Both the position numbers and the translations under genes were made by a program. From the IMG/VR virus record IMGVR_UViG_3300032224_000947, positions 1-43,521 of that record: a stretch of DNA of 43,521 nt; one strand, given 5' to 3'. The notes beneath the pieces were generated by a model. That model worked only from the letters and a program-made list of their open reading frames with translations, did not search any database and had not been told where the DNA came from. Positions 19,333 to 27,277 of the stretch are shown here, one piece after another. How positions within the stretch are numbered: position 1 is the stretch's first letter; every line of letters starts with the position of its first letter. Source of the DNA: a virus.

Positions 19333-19348
19333 TAGTAGGCGTTCTTTG
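19333..19348 (+). repeat. Inverted repeat, left arm
   Basis: TAGTAGGCGTTCTTTG; 15 of 16 bases are complementary to 19749-19764. Together the arms enclose the 120-aa gene. Confidence 0.85.
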
Positions 19349-19377
19349 ACATAAAAAATAATAAGGAGAAATAAATT

Positions 19378-19740
19378 ATGGAAACAATGTATTTTGTTTT
19401 AGGTATGCTCTCGATTGTTGGAGTTGCTTTTGTAACTGCAATTGTTTGGGGTGTAGTTAAGATTAACAGTTTGTTAAAAAAAGTTAAAAATAATGATGAA
19501 GAGATTAATAATTTAAATCGTATTATATGGGATAACCATAACAATACACGCGAAGATTTCGAGCGTAGATTTAGAGAATTAGAACGTATTATAGGTTCTG
19601 AACTTCAACAATCTGATCGTGATCTAGACTTACGATTTAAAGATATATGTGATGAAATAGCGCAAACCCGCTCATATATTGATTCACGTATCGATAAAGT
19701 AACAGGCACATTAGGTGCTAAACAAGTAATTAAAGGATAA
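19378..19740 (+). CDS. Membrane-anchored coiled-coil protein, 120 aa
   Basis: Starts METMYFVLGMLSIVGVAFVT. One N-terminal membrane helix (about residues 4-27) is followed by a long charged coiled coil (30-105). It is probably inner-membrane anchored; spanin-like or envelope roles are possible but unproven. A strong Shine-Dalgarno AAGGAG lies 10 bp before the ATG, rare in this genome. The whole gene is bracketed by a 16-bp inverted repeat, which could be a long-range RNA stem or the ends of a mobile cassette. Confidence 0.65.
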   Translation: METMYFVLGMLSIVGVAFVTAIVWGVVKINSLLKKVKNNDEEINNLNRIIWDNHNNTREDFERRFRELERIIGSELQQSDRDLDLRFKDICDEIAQTRSYIDSRIDKVTGTLGAKQVIKG

Positions 19741-19748
19741 TATTAATC

Positions 19749-19764
19749 CAAAGAACGCCTGCTA
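19749..19764 (+). repeat. Inverted repeat, right arm
   Basis: CAAAGAACGCCTGCTA, the complement of 19333-19348 with one mismatch. Confidence 0.85.
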
Positions 19765-19785
19765 AAAATATTATTATTAAAAGTT

Positions 19786-20334
19786 ATGAAATATAAATTA
19801 CAACACATCTGGGAAACATTTAGATATAATATACCTGGATTTTTTAGAGCATTATGGGTATTCCGTAAAGCATTATGGAACTATCGTTGGTACGGAGGAC
19901 ACCACTCTGTATTCCCACTTATGTCTGCTGCTATAAAAGATATGCATATTAATATAGAAGAACATGGTATTGAAGAGTGGATATCAAAAGAAAAAAAAGT
20001 AGAAGCAATGAAACGATGTGTATATCTACTTGATTTATTTGCTGATGATGGTTTTGTAGAAGCAGCAGAAAAAGAACTAGGAGTGGAGATGGTTCATAGT
20101 ATTCATTTCGAACCATTAAAAGATCGACCTGATTTATATGAAATGGTTAACGACGTCACAGAAGAAGAAAAGGCAATCAACGAAATGATTTTAAGAAGAG
20201 CCCATGATATACAAACTGAAGGTTGGGAAGAACTTATACATTTACTTAACGGACAAGATTATTCCAAGTTTAGTAAAAAGTCTGAGTTTTTAGACCAATT
20301 CGATGGCTCAGGTATCCGTGGTTGGTGGGACTAA
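19786..20334 (+). CDS. Conserved phage hypothetical protein, 182 aa
   Basis: Starts MKYKLQHIWETFRYNIPGFF. The N-terminal 'RYNIPxFFRxLxxFRKALWNYRWYGG' resembles a group of myophage proteins in which an aromatic helix precedes a helical domain. An acidic central part and a C-terminal Gly-Trp-Trp-Asp end follow. Soluble, helical; function unknown. The leader has the common AAAAGTT before ATG. Confidence 0.65.
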   Translation: MKYKLQHIWETFRYNIPGFFRALWVFRKALWNYRWYGGHHSVFPLMSAAIKDMHINIEEHGIEEWISKEKKVEAMKRCVYLLDLFADDGFVEAAEKELGVEMVHSIHFEPLKDRPDLYEMVNDVTEEEKAINEMILRRAHDIQTEGWEELIHLLNGQDYSKFSKKSEFLDQFDGSGIRGWWD

Positions 20335-20361
20335 TCATGAATATGCATATATTTATATACC

Positions 20362-20793
20362 ATGGATATTAATGATCTATTTAAACTATTCTCAGAGGAA
20401 GATAAAGAATCATCTAAAAGTGATACCCCAGTTTTAGATTTCACAGAGCACCCAGTATATTGGATAGGAATGTTTACTAAAATTATTAAAAACCATAAGG
20501 GATTTGATTTGTATATTAAAAAAATCTTTAATAAACTTACCCCTGAGTTAGAGATAGAGATAGATAAAATGGAAGAGTTAGGGGATTGGGTCACGTTTAA
20601 TAGAGCTTGGTTTTATATAGAAAAAATAAATCTAAAAAATGATTTTCATTATGAGTATCTAACATCAACTGCTACCCTTGATACTGTAATGGCTTTAGAT
20701 GTCACTATAGCTCATTTTGAACGTCTTGAAGAATATGAAAAGTGTGCTCATTTATCTAATATTAAAAATGAGTTAAAAGGTTTCATTAAATAG
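20362..20793 (+). CDS. Hypothetical helical protein, 143 aa
   Basis: Starts MDINDLFKLFSEEDKESSKS. Mostly helical and acidic, with HPVYWIGMFTKII near residue 31 and a long C-terminal helix pair. TATTTATA (20350-20357) lies 4 bp before the start codon. No family is recognised. Confidence 0.6.
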   Translation: MDINDLFKLFSEEDKESSKSDTPVLDFTEHPVYWIGMFTKIIKNHKGFDLYIKKIFNKLTPELEIEIDKMEELGDWVTFNRAWFYIEKINLKNDFHYEYLTSTATLDTVMALDVTIAHFERLEEYEKCAHLSNIKNELKGFIK

Positions 20794-20839
20794 ACTTGGG
20801 AGATTTAAATCTTATATTATATTATAACAAAACAAAATT

Positions 20840-21037
20840 ATGAAAAACAGAGAAACTGTCTTAAAAAAATTAGATTCTATTGAATCTGGTTTGAATGTAT
20901 TAAAATTTATGGTTAATAGACAAGAACCTATAGAAAATTTTATTAATAAAATTGAAGCCACTAGAGAATTAGTAGATCATGTTAAAGGATATATTGAAAG
21001 TGAACCTATAGTAGGAACTGAATTAAACCGTATTTAA
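20840..21037 (+). CDS. Hypothetical helical protein, 65 aa
   Basis: Starts MKNRETVLKKLDSIESGLNV and is almost wholly helical with heptad spacing. Short proteins of this type (LxxLDxIEsxLnxL ... TRELVDHVKGYIES) are seen in marine T4-like phages near HD-domain genes. Function unknown. 17 bp before the HD gene. Confidence 0.6.
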   Translation: MKNRETVLKKLDSIESGLNVLKFMVNRQEPIENFINKIEATRELVDHVKGYIESEPIVGTELNRI

Positions 21038-21054
21038 TAATAAAAATAAAAGTT

Positions 21055-21816
21055 ATGATTTTAACAGCAGAAAAAATTCAACAGAACTGGATTGACTTAG
21101 AAGAAGTAATCAAAGCGTATATTAGTGAACCACGCCGTTCACAATTACTTGATTTTTACTCAACCTACTCAGAACGTATTATGATGATGCCTGCATCTCA
21201 TAAAAAAGAGTACCATAACGCCTTCCCAGGTGGTTATGTGGACCATGTATTACGAGTAATAGATTGTGCTCTTAAATTAAATGATGTATGGATTGAGATG
21301 GGAGTAGATAATTCTACTTACACTAAAGAAGAGTTAGTATTTGCTGCTTTAAATCATGATTTAGGTAAATTAGGTGACACTGAAAATGAATCATATATTC
21401 CCCAAACTGATCAATGGCGTAAAGATAAATTAGGTGAAGACTATACTTTTAATAATAAACTAGCTTTTGCCTCAGTCCCAGACCGTGGATTATTTTTACT
21501 TCAACAACATGGTATTAAGTATACATTTAACGAAATGATTACTATTCAAACTCATGATGGTTTATATGATGAAGGTAATAAAAAATACTTAATGTCATGG
21601 TCACCTGAGCAAAAACCAAGAACAGCGTTACCATTTATTGTTCACCAAGCAGACTTAATGGCTGCTCGCATTGAATTTGAACATGAGTGGTTACCTAAAT
21701 TCAATAACCCAACAACCAAAACAGAAACCAAACCAACTACTAAAACTTCAGTTAAAACTAAAGCATTAGGAAATGTAAAATCATCTGGTTTGATGGATTT
21801 ATTAAATGACATATGA
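21055..21816 (+). CDS. HD-domain metal-dependent hydrolase, 253 aa
   Basis: The HD superfamily ligands appear in order: GGYVDHVLRV (His64), LNHDLGK (His101-Asp102), a later His in QTHDG (His167) and HQADLMA (Asp200). Such domains are metal-dependent phosphohydrolases acting on nucleotides or cyclic nucleotides. A phage role in nucleotide metabolism or in degrading defence signals is plausible, but the substrate is unknown. The C-terminal 40 residues are a Lys/Thr-rich linker ending LMDLLNDI. The start has AAAAGTT upstream; the stop overlaps the next start by 4 bp. Confidence 0.85.
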   Translation: MILTAEKIQQNWIDLEEVIKAYISEPRRSQLLDFYSTYSERIMMMPASHKKEYHNAFPGGYVDHVLRVIDCALKLNDVWIEMGVDNSTYTKEELVFAALNHDLGKLGDTENESYIPQTDQWRKDKLGEDYTFNNKLAFASVPDRGLFLLQQHGIKYTFNEMITIQTHDGLYDEGNKKYLMSWSPEQKPRTALPFIVHQADLMAARIEFEHEWLPKFNNPTTKTETKPTTKTSVKTKALGNVKSSGLMDLLNDI

Positions 21817-22085
21817 TAGTATTATTAATAATATTAGGATTAATGGTCGTAGTACTTGGGTACACGACCTTTAATCTTCTTAAGAAAAATGAAACAGCTG
21901 AAGACTTAATACTCAATTATGAGAAATATGTTAAGACTTTAGCCACCACCTTATCAGCAGCTGATAAAAAAATAAAAGATATTGACAGTAAAGGATTATT
22001 CGATAGTGATGATGAAATAGGATGGTTCTTTAATCATATTAAAGAAATTCAAGATGATTTAAATAAGTTTAATCCTAATTTATGA
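21813..22085 (+). CDS. Conserved phage membrane protein, 90 aa
   Basis: Starts MIVLLIILGLMVVVLGYTTF, one membrane helix (about residues 2-22), then a helical domain ending FDSDDEIGWFFNHIKEIQDD. The latter segment is a characteristic element of a short protein found in many T4-like phages. Function unknown. It is coupled by ATGA overlaps to the HD hydrolase before and the sigma-like gene after. Confidence 0.7.
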   Translation: MIVLLIILGLMVVVLGYTTFNLLKKNETAEDLILNYEKYVKTLATTLSAADKKIKDIDSKGLFDSDDEIGWFFNHIKEIQDDLNKFNPNL

Positions 22086-22963
22086 TAAACACAATTACTA
22101 AACCTAAAAAAAGTGGTATTTATTTTACCCAACAAACTGAGGATGCTATTATTAAATATAATAAGTCCCAAGATTTTGAGGTTAAAAATAAAATATATGA
22201 TAATGAAATCCATTATGCTTTTTTTAAACTAACTGAAAATATAATTCATACTTTTAAATTTTACTACACTGAAGTAGATAATATTGAAGATCTACAGCAT
22301 GAGGTAATTACTTTTTTACTCTCTAAAGTACATCTTTATGACCATAAAAAGAATCTTCAAGATAGATTTAGAAATATAATCACTAAAGAATTCAAAGAAG
22401 AATACGAGTCAAATTTTGAAGAGTACGTAGGTGAAGTAGACCGAGTAACTCAAAGCCAAATAAATGATTTTATATCATTACTAACAGTGTCAGACGAGTG
22501 TAGGGATAAATTAAATAAACTCACCCCACCTAAAGCCTATTCTTATTTTGGTACAATTGCTAAACGATACTTAATACTATATAATACTAAAAATTATAAA
22601 AAACGAGTAGACTCAGTCCCAGTTGAAGAATTAGAACAAGATGAAACACACTCTTATTTAATAGATGAACCTACTAAAAATGAATTTCTATCAACATATA
22701 TAGATAAATTTGTAGAACATTGTAGTTCTAATATATATGATTTATTTCCTAAAGAGTATGATGCCCAAATAGCTGATGCTATTTTAGAGTTGTTTCGTAA
22801 ACGAGAAAACATAGACATATTTAATAAAAAAGCATTATATATCTATATTAGAGAAATAGTAGATGCTAAAACCCCAAAAATAACTAAAATAGCTAATCAA
22901 CTTTATAGTATCTTTAAAGGAGGATATATCTCATATCTAGAAAATGGATATATAAAATTTTAA
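22082..22963 (+). CDS. Late-transcription sigma-factor-like protein with internal insertion, 293 aa
   Basis: The segment AFFKLTENIIHTFKFYYTEV (46-65) followed by EDLQHEVITFLLSKVHLYD (69-87), and KAYSYFGTIAKRYLI (151-165), matches the sigma-region-2-like proteins (T4 gp55 role) of marine T4-like phages. In those relatives, as I recall them, the 'H-x-Y-D' part runs almost directly into 'GKAxSYFGTIAKRYLI'. Here about 60 charged residues (91-150) intervene, suggesting an insertion. The product probably directs RNA polymerase to late promoters. It is encoded just before the structural block. Confidence 0.65.
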   Translation: MINTITKPKKSGIYFTQQTEDAIIKYNKSQDFEVKNKIYDNEIHYAFFKLTENIIHTFKFYYTEVDNIEDLQHEVITFLLSKVHLYDHKKNLQDRFRNIITKEFKEEYESNFEEYVGEVDRVTQSQINDFISLLTVSDECRDKLNKLTPPKAYSYFGTIAKRYLILYNTKNYKKRVDSVPVEELEQDETHSYLIDEPTKNEFLSTYIDKFVEHCSSNIYDLFPKEYDAQIADAILELFRKRENIDIFNKKALYIYIREIVDAKTPKITKIANQLYSIFKGGYISYLENGYIKF

Positions 22964-22993
22964 TACTTCATATTTATATGAAAAATATACCAT

Positions 22994-23341
22994 ATGAGTG
23001 CATTAGACAATATAGTATTTGGTGATAAAAAATTCTCAGACATACTAGAGGAAATTTATAACAACCAAAAGAAAAAAGAAAAACAGATATCAGCTCTTAT
23101 AGCTGAATTAAAACCACTCGTTAATGAGATTGGAGATGCTACTTTAATTGTTCCCCTTATTAAAGAATACCTAGATGTTGGTGTTAAAAATGATGAGCAA
23201 TTAATTAAAATGGCCACTATAATTCAACGAGTAGTTCAAGCTAACACTAATGCTGCCGGAGACGGATTCACAATCTCAGACGAGGAAAAAGCACAATTGC
23301 TATCTGAGCTAAATAAAATCGACCCTAAAACTAGCAAATAA
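22994..23341 (+). CDS. Conserved phage hypothetical protein, 115 aa
   Basis: Starts MSALDNIVFGDKKFSDILEE. The block DATLIVPLIKEYLDVGVKND followed by EQLIKMATIIQRV is characteristic of a small helical protein next to the sigma and spike genes of many myophages. No function is known. TATTTATA (22971-22978) lies 15 bp upstream. Its stop overlaps the next start (TAATG). Confidence 0.65.
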   Translation: MSALDNIVFGDKKFSDILEEIYNNQKKKEKQISALIAELKPLVNEIGDATLIVPLIKEYLDVGVKNDEQLIKMATIIQRVVQANTNAAGDGFTISDEEKAQLLSELNKIDPKTSK

Positions 23342-24606
23342 TGTTAACACCTAAATTTGGTTTAAAATCATCAGTTTCTTCTTTATCTAAAAATAAAGGA
23401 GGCGAATCTTTAATAGGGAGAGCTCAACTTTCAACTATATATTCTGTTAGAGTATTAGATATAATTTTAGATGATACTCATGAATTATTTGATGAATATG
23501 GGGGATGGAATTCTATAGGCACTATATTTTACGAATATGCTAACTCTCCTATAGCTCTTATAAAACAAGATGTACTACCTGCTTTTCCAATATTTCCTAA
23601 CATTAAACAATACCCCACTATAAATGAGTTAGTTCCTCTAATATTTTTAGCAGATCAACAAGTTATAGATAACCCAAACGCAGCTAAACCATATTATTTT
23701 CCTCCTATAAACATTTGGAATAGTGTTCACCATAATGCCATACCAAATTTATTACATATTAGACAAGCCAATGTAAACGCGGACTATAGAGAATCTGAAT
23801 TAGGTATAATTAATAGAACTGTAGAGGATGGTAGTACTGATATAACCTTAGGAGAAACATTTAAAGAAAAAATAGATGTGCATCCTTTACTACCATATGA
23901 AGGAGATATAATATATGAAGGAAGATGGGGCAATTCTATCAGATTTAGTTCAACAGTTAATAATGCTGTTATTCCAAATGAGTGGTCTCAAAACTCAACT
24001 AAAAATGGTGACCCAATAACCTTAATTAGAAATGGTCAACCAACAACAGGACTACCCCCAGAACCTTGGGTTCCTATAACTGAAAATATAAACACAGATC
24101 AATCTTCTTTATATTTAACTACAACTCAAACTATACCATTAGAAACTAATACTCTAAACGCATCATTCTCTACTTCAGATAACCAACCTGCTAGTGTAAA
24201 CACATATAACTCACCTCAAATATTACTTAATTCTGGTAGATTAGTTTTAAACGCTACATCTGATTCTGTCATTATAAGCTCACCTAAAACAATTCACCTA
24301 TCCGCTCTAAACTCAGTTAATATAGATAGCGGAAACAAAACTACTATAGCATCCCCACAGATATTATTAGGAGCTAATAACGCCTCTCAACAACTAATAT
24401 TGGGTAATAAATTCATGGATGATTTTAAATTATTATTAGAATTATTACAAGATGTAAGCGATACTCTTTCTAACTTAGTAGGAGTACCACCAGGAGCACC
24501 ATTAAATCCTGTTCTTACATTACAAGCTATAAATTTATCTAGTAAATGTGCTTCTTTATCTAATAACTTAAGTAGCTATTTATCTAATACTACTAAAACC
24601 ATATAA
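23341..24606 (+). CDS. Baseplate central-spike-like protein (gp5-like), 421 aa
   Basis: The first 220 residues look like a baseplate hub/OB-containing region with YEGDIIYEGRWGNSIRFSST (about 185-204), the usual lead-in to gp5/VgrG-type spikes. Residues about 285-350 form short strands with Ser/Asn turns (NSGRLVLNATSDSVIISSPK and on), typical of an intertwined beta-helix that makes the membrane-piercing needle. A helical C-terminus follows. No lysozyme domain is seen. It is expected to trimerise at the tail tip. First gene of the structural block. Confidence 0.75.
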   Translation: MLTPKFGLKSSVSSLSKNKGGESLIGRAQLSTIYSVRVLDIILDDTHELFDEYGGWNSIGTIFYEYANSPIALIKQDVLPAFPIFPNIKQYPTINELVPLIFLADQQVIDNPNAAKPYYFPPINIWNSVHHNAIPNLLHIRQANVNADYRESELGIINRTVEDGSTDITLGETFKEKIDVHPLLPYEGDIIYEGRWGNSIRFSSTVNNAVIPNEWSQNSTKNGDPITLIRNGQPTTGLPPEPWVPITENINTDQSSLYLTTTQTIPLETNTLNASFSTSDNQPASVNTYNSPQILLNSGRLVLNATSDSVIISSPKTIHLSALNSVNIDSGNKTTIASPQILLGANNASQQLILGNKFMDDFKLLLELLQDVSDTLSNLVGVPPGAPLNPVLTLQAINLSSKCASLSNNLSSYLSNTTKTI

Positions 24607-24608
24607 CA

Positions 24609-26495
24609 ATGTCTATATATAAAGTTAGTGATGGGAGTATAATTACGTTTAAAACACGTGGCCCTGAATTATATGCTATATTAACTACCCCTGATGGTAA
24701 AGTTATTAATGGCCCTTCAAGGATGAGTAATACTGAGGAAAAAGCAGCTAAAGAAATATTACTAGCTAGTAATCTTGTCAACTCTACTACAGGAGAACCT
24801 TTACCATATACTATTGAAGGTTCCACATCACCCACATCAACAGCAATAACACCCCCCGCAGGTGTACAATCACCAACCCCACCACCCCCTCCATTAAAAC
24901 CTAACGTTAAAATTACAATAATTGGAAGAGTTGTAAATAGTAATTTTAAACAACCCATAGAATTGGTAGTAGTGACTAATGGTTTTGATAGTACACAAAC
25001 TAATAGAAATGGAGAATTTACATTTGAGTACATATATGCTCCTGATAAAGGTAATATAACATTTTTTGGGGTTGGTTATACTCCTTTTTCTAAAGATATA
25101 TCTACTGAACAAAATAGTAAAATAGATTTAGGAGAAATTCTTCTTGAGCCTGTAGAGCCAACAGTAGTAGAAATATTTACTAAACCGAATATATTTTTTA
25201 TAAATGGATTTGTAGTTGATAATAAAGGAAAATTTATCCCCAATGCTAAAGTAACTTTTAGTTATTTTATGCCTATTAATATAGATACTAATTTACCTAG
25301 TGTTAGTTCACCTGTTCCCCAGGTAAGTGTAGATCTATCTAATGTTATTCCTCCAATTCCTCCAATTCCTCCTATTCCTCTTAAAAAAGTTAAAAATACT
25401 AATAGTGAAGGAGTATTTGAGTTTGGTAGTAATGAGGATTTTAATTTAAAAGACGCTACATTAACTATAACAGCTCCTAATTTTGAATTAGTCACTATAA
25501 ATTTAACCAATGCCCCAAGTCAAGGTGTAAAGATTTACAAAAATGTAAAAAACACCCCAGACTTAAATAAAACTCCATATGATGGTAAAGTATACCCTAT
25601 AGGAAGAGTAGTTCTTCTTCCTAAAGCTACTAAAACTATTGGTGAAGAAGAAATTAAACAAAAAATTAAACGTACTAAAGATACATCAGATCCTGGATTT
25701 ATACAACGTTTAATTCAATTAACTGTTAAAGCATATAACGCTGCTGTAGATAGATTAGTACCATTTTTATTAAATATGTTAATAGCATTTGGTCCTGCAG
25801 CCGCTAATGCAATTATGACTAACTCAAAAGTGTTAGATAAAGTATGTCCTTCTCAAAGTACTATTAATAGTATCATTAAAGCTAGAAATTCATTAGTAAC
25901 TCAAATAAATGTGTTATATAACAGTTTAAGAATACTATCATCTGCCTCATCTGCTACTAATACTTTTACCCAATCTCTTTCTACAGCTATCCAAGCATAT
26001 TATTTATTACCTATCCCTGCATCTACTTTATCCGCAGGGGCTGTAGCGTTTTTATTAGAAGCTAAAGATACTATAAAAGAAGATCTTAAAAAACAAACTA
26101 AAATATTAGATGGTATAGTAGCGGTAATATCATATTGCTCAGCTATACTAGCTTATTTACTAACAGTATTAAATCTATTAGATCAATTAATATTACTTTG
26201 TGCTGAAGAACAAGAAATACCATTTAATCAACTTAACCCTGAAATTACTGCTACTATTAATAACTCTTTAAATAATGAAATAGTGAAAAATCCTCCTGTA
26301 TATAAAGGCTTTAAACTAGAATTAGTTTTAGACGCTACTAACAACACAGCATACCCTAAAAGATACGCTCAAGCGTTAAATGTTCAAGGTGTTGCTGTAT
26401 TAAAAACTGATTCATCATTCGCATCAGACCCCCAAATATTAATAGACCAATTAAAATTCATCATAGATTCAAATCCTAATTTAACAGCTGAATAA
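24609..26495 (+). CDS. Large structural protein with carboxypeptidase-regulatory-like domains, 628 aa
   Basis: A Pro-rich linker (PTPPPPPL, about 89-96) leads into a beta-sandwich GRVVNSNFKQPIELVVVTNG with TQTNRNGEFTFE (106-145), the CarboxypepD_reg-like pattern common in Bacteroidota surface proteins. A second, longer copy starts near 198 (INGFVVDNKGKFIPNAKVTF) and is interrupted by PPIPPIPPIPL. The C-terminal half is helical and hydrophobic, with conserved-looking Cys residues. It lies between the spike and gp25-like genes, so it is a baseplate or tail-tip component, possibly binding sugars or proteins at the host surface. Confidence 0.65.
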   Translation: MSIYKVSDGSIITFKTRGPELYAILTTPDGKVINGPSRMSNTEEKAAKEILLASNLVNSTTGEPLPYTIEGSTSPTSTAITPPAGVQSPTPPPPPLKPNVKITIIGRVVNSNFKQPIELVVVTNGFDSTQTNRNGEFTFEYIYAPDKGNITFFGVGYTPFSKDISTEQNSKIDLGEILLEPVEPTVVEIFTKPNIFFINGFVVDNKGKFIPNAKVTFSYFMPINIDTNLPSVSSPVPQVSVDLSNVIPPIPPIPPIPLKKVKNTNSEGVFEFGSNEDFNLKDATLTITAPNFELVTINLTNAPSQGVKIYKNVKNTPDLNKTPYDGKVYPIGRVVLLPKATKTIGEEEIKQKIKRTKDTSDPGFIQRLIQLTVKAYNAAVDRLVPFLLNMLIAFGPAAANAIMTNSKVLDKVCPSQSTINSIIKARNSLVTQINVLYNSLRILSSASSATNTFTQSLSTAIQAYYLLPIPASTLSAGAVAFLLEAKDTIKEDLKKQTKILDGIVAVISYCSAILAYLLTVLNLLDQLILLCAEEQEIPFNQLNPEITATINNSLNNEIVKNPPVYKGFKLELVLDATNNTAYPKRYAQALNVQGVAVLKTDSSFASDPQILIDQLKFIIDSNPNLTAE

Positions 26496-26513
26496 CCATA
26501 TATTTATAATTGT

Positions 26514-26870
26514 ATGAAAACAGATTTATTAAAAAACCTAATTAAAACCGCAGTACGTGAAGCTATTCAAGAAGAATTAAAAGATATTCTACTTGAAGCA
26601 GTTAAATCACCTAAAACAGTAGTACAGGAAACATATGTTCCTGTTTCACCCTCAACAGTTAATACCCAACCAAATGGTACTTCTATAAATCATGATTTTA
26701 GACGTAATTTAAAAAACATGATTGGGGGTGAATTTGACTCACTAGTATCTGCTAACTCATCACACGCTCAACCAACATATACTCCTCCCCCAGTTAATAC
26801 AGCTGGTGAAGGATCAAGTTTACCTGGAGGCGAAGTAAGTTTAGACCAAATAATGGGATTAATGAAGTAA
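26514..26870 (+). CDS. Hypothetical structural-block protein, 118 aa
   Basis: Starts MKTDLLKNLIKTAVREAIQE. A long N-terminal amphipathic helix with LLEA at residues about 27-30 recalls the capsid-targeting-like starts seen elsewhere here. It is followed by a Pro/Thr-rich disordered stretch and a short conserved-looking end GEVSLDQIMGLMK. TATTTATA (26501-26508) lies 5 bp before the start. Role unknown. Confidence 0.6.
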   Translation: MKTDLLKNLIKTAVREAIQEELKDILLEAVKSPKTVVQETYVPVSPSTVNTQPNGTSINHDFRRNLKNMIGGEFDSLVSANSSHAQPTYTPPPVNTAGEGSSLPGGEVSLDQIMGLMK

Positions 26871-26871
26871 A

Positions 26872-27276
26872 ATGGCTATAAGAATACCAAATAAAAACCC
26901 ACTAGATTTAAATAAAAATATAGCTATAGGAGTAGCTATCCCTTTTAACCACCCAGCAGTATTTAGATCTACATTTTCTACCCCAGATCAGATAAAATCT
27001 AATCTAATTAATTATATATTAACTAACAAAGGAGAAAGGGTATTTAATATTAATTTTGGTAGTAGTATAAGAGCCCAATTATTTAATAATATTAATTATA
27101 CTACATTATCTAATTTACAAACCCAAATACAAGGAGAAATACAAGCAAATTTCCCTTCTATAACAATCCAACAACTACTAATCAACCCAGATATTGATAA
27201 TAATGTTGTAAATTTAACTATGAATTATACAATATTAAATAGTCCTAATATGGAAACTGTACAAATAACAATGTAA
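26872..27276 (+). CDS. gp25: Baseplate wedge protein, gp25-like
   Basis: A 134-aa protein of the GPW/gp25 family. It has an N-terminal region with hydrophobic strands (IAIGVAIPF), then STPDQIKSNLINYILTNKGE RVF (split here for length) and FGSSIRAQLF, the typical 'lltxxGeRvmxpdfGsxlrxllF' element. A C-terminal strand set lies in residues 95-134. It forms the inner baseplate wedge and connects with gp6. It sits one base after the previous stop and directly before the gp6-like gene, the standard order. Confidence 0.88.
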   Translation: MAIRIPNKNPLDLNKNIAIGVAIPFNHPAVFRSTFSTPDQIKSNLINYILTNKGERVFNINFGSSIRAQLFNNINYTTLSNLQTQIQGEIQANFPSITIQQLLINPDIDNNVVNLTMNYTILNSPNMETVQITM

Positions 27277-27277
27277 T

